Made by a program: the position numbers and the translations under genes
Shown here: positions 5,062 to 7,428 of the stretch, in pieces
How positions within the stretch are numbered: the stretch's first letter is position 1
Layout of the letters: every line of letters starts with the position of its first letter
The notes under the pieces: generated by a model
The model's input: only the letters and a program-made list of their open reading frames with translations
The model's database searches: none
Told to the model about the DNA's origin: nothing
NCBI GenBank assembly: GCA_947628975.1
Contig: CANRBW010000074.1
Span: 1-7,428 of the forward strand
Direction: 5' to 3'
Length of the DNA: 7,428 nucleotides
Source of the DNA: an uncultured Oscillospiraceae bacterium
Lineage (GTDB): Bacteria; Bacillota; Clostridia; Oscillospirales; Oscillospiraceae

Positions 5062-6498
5062 TTACACCAGGGTCAGGGTGAAGCGGAACTCGGTCAGGCC
5101 GTCCTCGCTGGTCACGGCGATGTCCTCTTTGTGCTCGTTGAGGATGGCCTTGACGATGTAGAGGCCCAGCCCCACCCCGTCCCGGTCCATGGACCGGGAC
5201 TTGTCCGACTTGTGGAAGCGGTCAAAAATCAGGCCCAGCTCTTCGGGGGGGATGGTCTCCCCCTCGTTGCGGACCCGCACCACCGCCTTGCCCCCCTGGG
5301 CGGACACCTCCACCCACAGATGCCCTCCCTCCCGGGAGAACTTGATGGCGTTGTCCAGCAGGTTGTAGCACACCTGGGTGATGGCGTCCGGGTCGCCCCA
5401 GACCTTGATGGGCTCCTCCGGCAGACCGGCCACCACGTCCAGGCGGCGCTGGTTGATCTTCCCCTCCAGGCTCACCATGGCCCTGGCGGTGAGCTCCACG
5501 ATGTCGAACTGCTCCTGGACCGCGCTCCCCGCCCCGGAGCCCAGGCGGGAGGCATCCAGCATCCGCCGCACCAGCCGGGCCAGGCGCTTGGTCTCCGAGG
5601 AGATGGTCTGGAGGGCCGCCGTCTCCCGGTCGGGGGGGATGGTGCCGTCCAGGATGCCGTCGGCAAAGCCGGAGATGGTGGTCATGGGGGTCTTCAGCTC
5701 GTGGGAGATGTTGGCCACGAACTCGCTGCGGCGGGCCTCCACCTGGGCCAGGGAGTCGGCCATGGCGTTGAAGGCGTGGGCCAGCTCGTTGAGCTCATGG
5801 GTGGAGCTGGTCTCGTCCATGCGCTGGTCGAACTCCCCCCGGCCGTAGTCCCGGACGATCCCGGCCATGCGCTTGACCGGCTTGGTCTGCTTCCGGGTGG
5901 CCATCAGGGTGAGAACGAAGGCCAGGGCGAAGACGGCCAGGGCGGTGAGGCCGAAGATGGCCGACAGCCCCCGCCACAGCTCCATCAGGTCGTCGGTGGC
6001 GGTGGAGATGAAGACCATGCCGATGGTGGCGTCCTCCGCCACCCCGCGGACCACGATGGGCAGCCCCACCACATAGCGCCGCTCCCGGTAGAGCCCGCCC
6101 AGGGTGCCGGTGTAGTGGTAGATCCCGTCCCGGATCACCCGGCTGGTGACCGTTTTGGCCAGCGTCTGACCCACCAGGCTCTCCGCCCCGCTCTGGTCCA
6201 GGGGGTCGGCGGAGTAGACGATGGTCCCGTCCGTCTCGCACAGCAGGACGTGGGCCTGGGAGATCTTGGCCAGGGAGTAGAGGTAGGCCTGAAAGCCCTC
6301 GGAGCGGATGTCCATCCCCTGGGCCCGGTAGGTGGCGGTGAACTCCCCGATGAAGGAGGCGTTGTCGGCCAGGGCGTCCATCTCCCGGTCGGCGGTGTAG
6401 CGGTAGCTGAGGGTGGCGAAGCCCGCCCCCAGCACCAAAAAGGAGGCCAAAATCAGCCCCGCCACCATGGCGAACTGTTTGAAATACGCCGACTTCAC
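5062..6498 (-). CDS. Membrane sensor histidine kinase
   Basis: A 478-aa kinase that autophosphorylates on histidine and passes the phosphate to the regulator encoded just upstream. The order is TM1 (about 9-30), an extracytoplasmic sensor of about 140 residues with PAS/Cache-like strands (for example VLLCETDGTIVYSAD, 84-98), TM2 (about 178-200), HAMP (about 201-254), the dimerisation H-box FVANISHELKTP with phospho-acceptor H266, N-box NLLDNAIKFS (379-388), the F-box IFDRF, and the glycine loop GVGLGL (441-446). The G1 box reads NEGETIP (411-417) instead of DxGxG, as in a common Firmicute subgroup. The start is GTG 6496-6498, overlapping the regulator's TGA as GTGA, with GAGG 7 nt upstream; this implies coupled translation. 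The sensed signal is unknown. Architecture resembles PhoR/WalK-like kinases, but there is no cytoplasmic PAS domain, so a specific name is not justified. Confidence 0.95.
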   Translation of the reverse strand: MKSAYFKQFAMVAGLILASFLVLGAGFATLSYRYTADREMDALADNASFIGEFTATYRAQGMDIRSEGFQAYLYSLAKISQAHVLLCETDGTIVYSADPLDQSGAESLVGQTLAKTVTSRVIRDGIYHYTGTLGGLYRERRYVVGLPIVVRGVAEDATIGMVFISTATDDLMELWRGLSAIFGLTALAVFALAFVLTLMATRKQTKPVKRMAGIVRDYGRGEFDQRMDETSSTHELNELAHAFNAMADSLAQVEARRSEFVANISHELKTPMTTISGFADGILDGTIPPDRETAALQTISSETKRLARLVRRMLDASRLGSGAGSAVQEQFDIVELTARAMVSLEGKINQRRLDVVAGLPEEPIKVWGDPDAITQVCYNLLDNAIKFSREGGHLWVEVSAQGGKAVVRVRNEGETIPPEELGLIFDRFHKSDKSRSMDRDGVGLGLYIVKAILNEHKEDIAVTSEDGLTEFRFTLTLV

Positions 6499-7181
6499 GC
6501 CGTGACCTCAAACTTGTAGCCCACGCCCCACACCGTCTTCAGGTTCCACTGGTCGGACACGCCCTCCAGCTTCTCCCGTAGGCGCTTGATGTGCACGTCC
6601 ACCGTCCGGGAGTCGCCGAAGTAGTCAAAGCCCCAGACCTCGTCCAGCAGCTGGTTGCGGGTGAACACCCGGTTGGGGGCGGAGGCCAGGCGGTAGAGCA
6701 GCTCCAGCTCCTTGGGAGGCGTGTCCACCCGCTTGCCGTCCACCGTCAGCTCGTAGGCGTCCAGGTTGATGACCAGCTTGTCGAAGGTGAGCTTCTTCTC
6801 CGTGTTCTCCTCCTCCAGGCCGTAGCGGCGCAGGACGGCGTGGATGCGGGCCACCACCTCTTTGGTACTGAAGGGCTTGGTGATGTAGTCGTCCGCGCCC
6901 TGCTCCAGGCCGGTGACCTTGTCCTCCACCTCCCCCTTGGCGGTGAGGAGGATCACCGGGGTCTTGGCGTCTTCCCGGATCTTCTTGAGCACGCTCCACC
7001 CGTCCATCACCGGCAGCATGATGTCCAGCAAAACCAGGTCGGGGCGGTCGGAGCGGAACAGCTCCACCCCCCGGACCCCGTCGCCGGCGGTCTGGACCTC
7101 AAAGCCCTCCTTCTCCAGGTAGAGCTGCAACAGATCGGCGATGTTGGCCTCGTCTTCGATGACCAGGATCTTCTGGGCCAT
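6495..7181 (-). CDS. OmpR/PhoB-family response regulator
   Basis: A 228-aa DNA-binding regulator of normal length. The receiver domain (about 3-115) has the acidic pocket E9-D10-E11, phospho-acceptor D53 in VLLDIMLPVMDGW, T80 (LLTAKG) and K102 (ITKPF). The winged-helix effector domain (about 130-226) shows PPKELELLYRLA, TRNQLLDEVWG and the recognition helix region SRTVDVHIKRLREKL, ending in VWGVGYKFE, all standard for OmpR/PhoB proteins. The ATG at 7179-7181 is preceded by AAGGGG five bases upstream. It is the first gene of a two-gene operon with the kinase (4-nt overlap) and is very likely its partner. Targets cannot be read from the sequence. The 76-bp gap upstream is AT-rich and may carry its promoter and possible autoregulation. 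Confidence 0.95.
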   Translation of the reverse strand: MAQKILVIEDEANIADLLQLYLEKEGFEVQTAGDGVRGVELFRSDRPDLVLLDIMLPVMDGWSVLKKIREDAKTPVILLTAKGEVEDKVTGLEQGADDYITKPFSTKEVVARIHAVLRRYGLEEENTEKKLTFDKLVINLDAYELTVDGKRVDTPPKELELLYRLASAPNRVFTRNQLLDEVWGFDYFGDSRTVDVHIKRLREKLEGVSDQWNLKTVWGVGYKFEVTA

Positions 7182-7214
7182 GGCTACCCCTTCCCTTCCT
7201 CGGTTCTTCCCTCC

Positions 7215-7220
7215 ATTTTA
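7215..7220 (-). promoter_or_regulatory. Possible -10 element of the regulator-kinase operon
   Basis: On the minus strand TAAAAT lies 34 bp before the regulator's ATG. No good -35 hexamer is seen 16-18 bp upstream. Further upstream (about 7240-7256) an A-rich stretch carries two TACAA units 9 bp apart, which might be a regulator site. Weak evidence. Confidence 0.25.
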
Positions 7221-7257
7221 CACGTCCCCCGGCGAAAAGGTTGTATTTTTTGTAAAT

Positions 7258-7428
7258 TCACCGGCGGTCCTCCCCCGGCTCCACCGGGTCCACATGGATC
7301 ACCGCCCGGACGCCGTAACGCTCCCACAGGGCCCGCTCGGCCCGGTCCGCGGCACCGTGGGCGGCCAGGAGGGGCAGGTCGGCGGGCACCTCCGCGTGGA
7401 TGGTGACAAAGAGGCTGCCGGGGCCGTA
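7258..7428 (-). CDS. Cation diffusion facilitator transporter, C-terminal end (partial)
   Basis: The last 56 codons of a gene that enters from beyond the window, ending at TGA (7258-7260 on +). The fragment reads YGPGSLFVTIHAEVPADLPL, then a helix (HGAADRAERALWERYGV) and AVIHVDPVEP. This is the cytoplasmic C-terminal domain of cation diffusion facilitators (CDF/FieF/MntE type): the 'YGPG..F...H.EV' strand, 'H...D..E', and 'IH.DP' elements of a ferredoxin-like fold that binds metal and regulates transport. CDF proteins export divalent metals such as Zn, Fe, Mn or Co by proton exchange; the transmembrane half that would hint at the metal is outside the window. It lies 76 bp before the regulator gene on the same strand with no visible terminator, so read-through is possible. 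Confidence 0.87.
   Translation of the reverse strand, partial: YGPGSLFVTIHAEVPADLPLLAAHGAADRAERALWERYGVRAVIHVDPVEPGEDRR

Noticed and set aside
4957..6519. 520-aa plus-strand frame opposite the histidine kinase
   Set aside because: Rich in G, H, V and Q with no domain pattern; the minus strand holds every histidine-kinase motif.
6591..7406. 271-aa plus-strand frame opposite the regulator and CDF gene
   Set aside because: Spans two clear minus-strand genes and the gap between them; no recognisable protein features.

Overview
The window is most likely a chromosomal segment of an anaerobic, high-GC gut-type member of the Clostridia (Oscillospiraceae/Flavonifractor-like). This is inferred from the C- and G-ending codon use of the flanking genes, strong AGGAGG-type ribosome binding sites, a two-gene minimal SUF-type Fe-S system, an OmpR-type response regulator/kinase pair of Firmicute style, and an SLH-domain surface protein.

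Left block (1-1951, GC-rich, + strand): the 3' end of queH (epoxyqueuosine reductase), a short intergenic region with a plausible promoter, then a tight two-gene operon. The operon encodes a SufC-type ATPase and a short SufB/SufD-type scaffold, overlapping by 8 nt and matching the layout of the SUF-like minimal system (SMS) for iron-sulfur cluster assembly.

Middle block (about 1952-4933, mostly + strand, clearly AT-richer and mixed in composition): a mosaic of gene pieces joined almost without spacers. In order it holds the back half of a Cro/C1-type HTH regulator joined in frame behind the smsB stop; a small ORF broken by one in-frame TAA; a 149-aa membrane-anchored protein; a 5'-truncated tandem copper-amine-oxidase-N-like repeat; a secreted beta-helix plus three-SLH protein that changes base composition midway; an RHS core fragment; a C5-cytosine-methyltransferase C-terminal fragment; and one unidentified open stretch. 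I see no transposase, integrase or clear terminal repeats. It reads as an accessory hotspot that has collected and degraded foreign genes. An assembly chimera cannot be excluded for individual joints.

Right block (4934-7428, GC-rich, - strand): a long hairpin that can terminate transcription from both sides closes the mosaic. Beyond it lie a membrane sensor histidine kinase, its OmpR/PhoB-type response regulator (regulator first, 4-nt GTGA overlap), and the C-terminal end of a cation diffusion facilitator transporter that enters from outside the window. The kinase and regulator form one signalling operon. The transporter lies 76 bp upstream with no visible terminator between, so read-through into the operon is possible.

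No RNA genes, CRISPR arrays or riboswitches were recognised. No convincing new multi-gene system is evident. The most noteworthy items are the SMS operon, the chain of abutting gene fragments behind it, and the compositionally split SLH protein.
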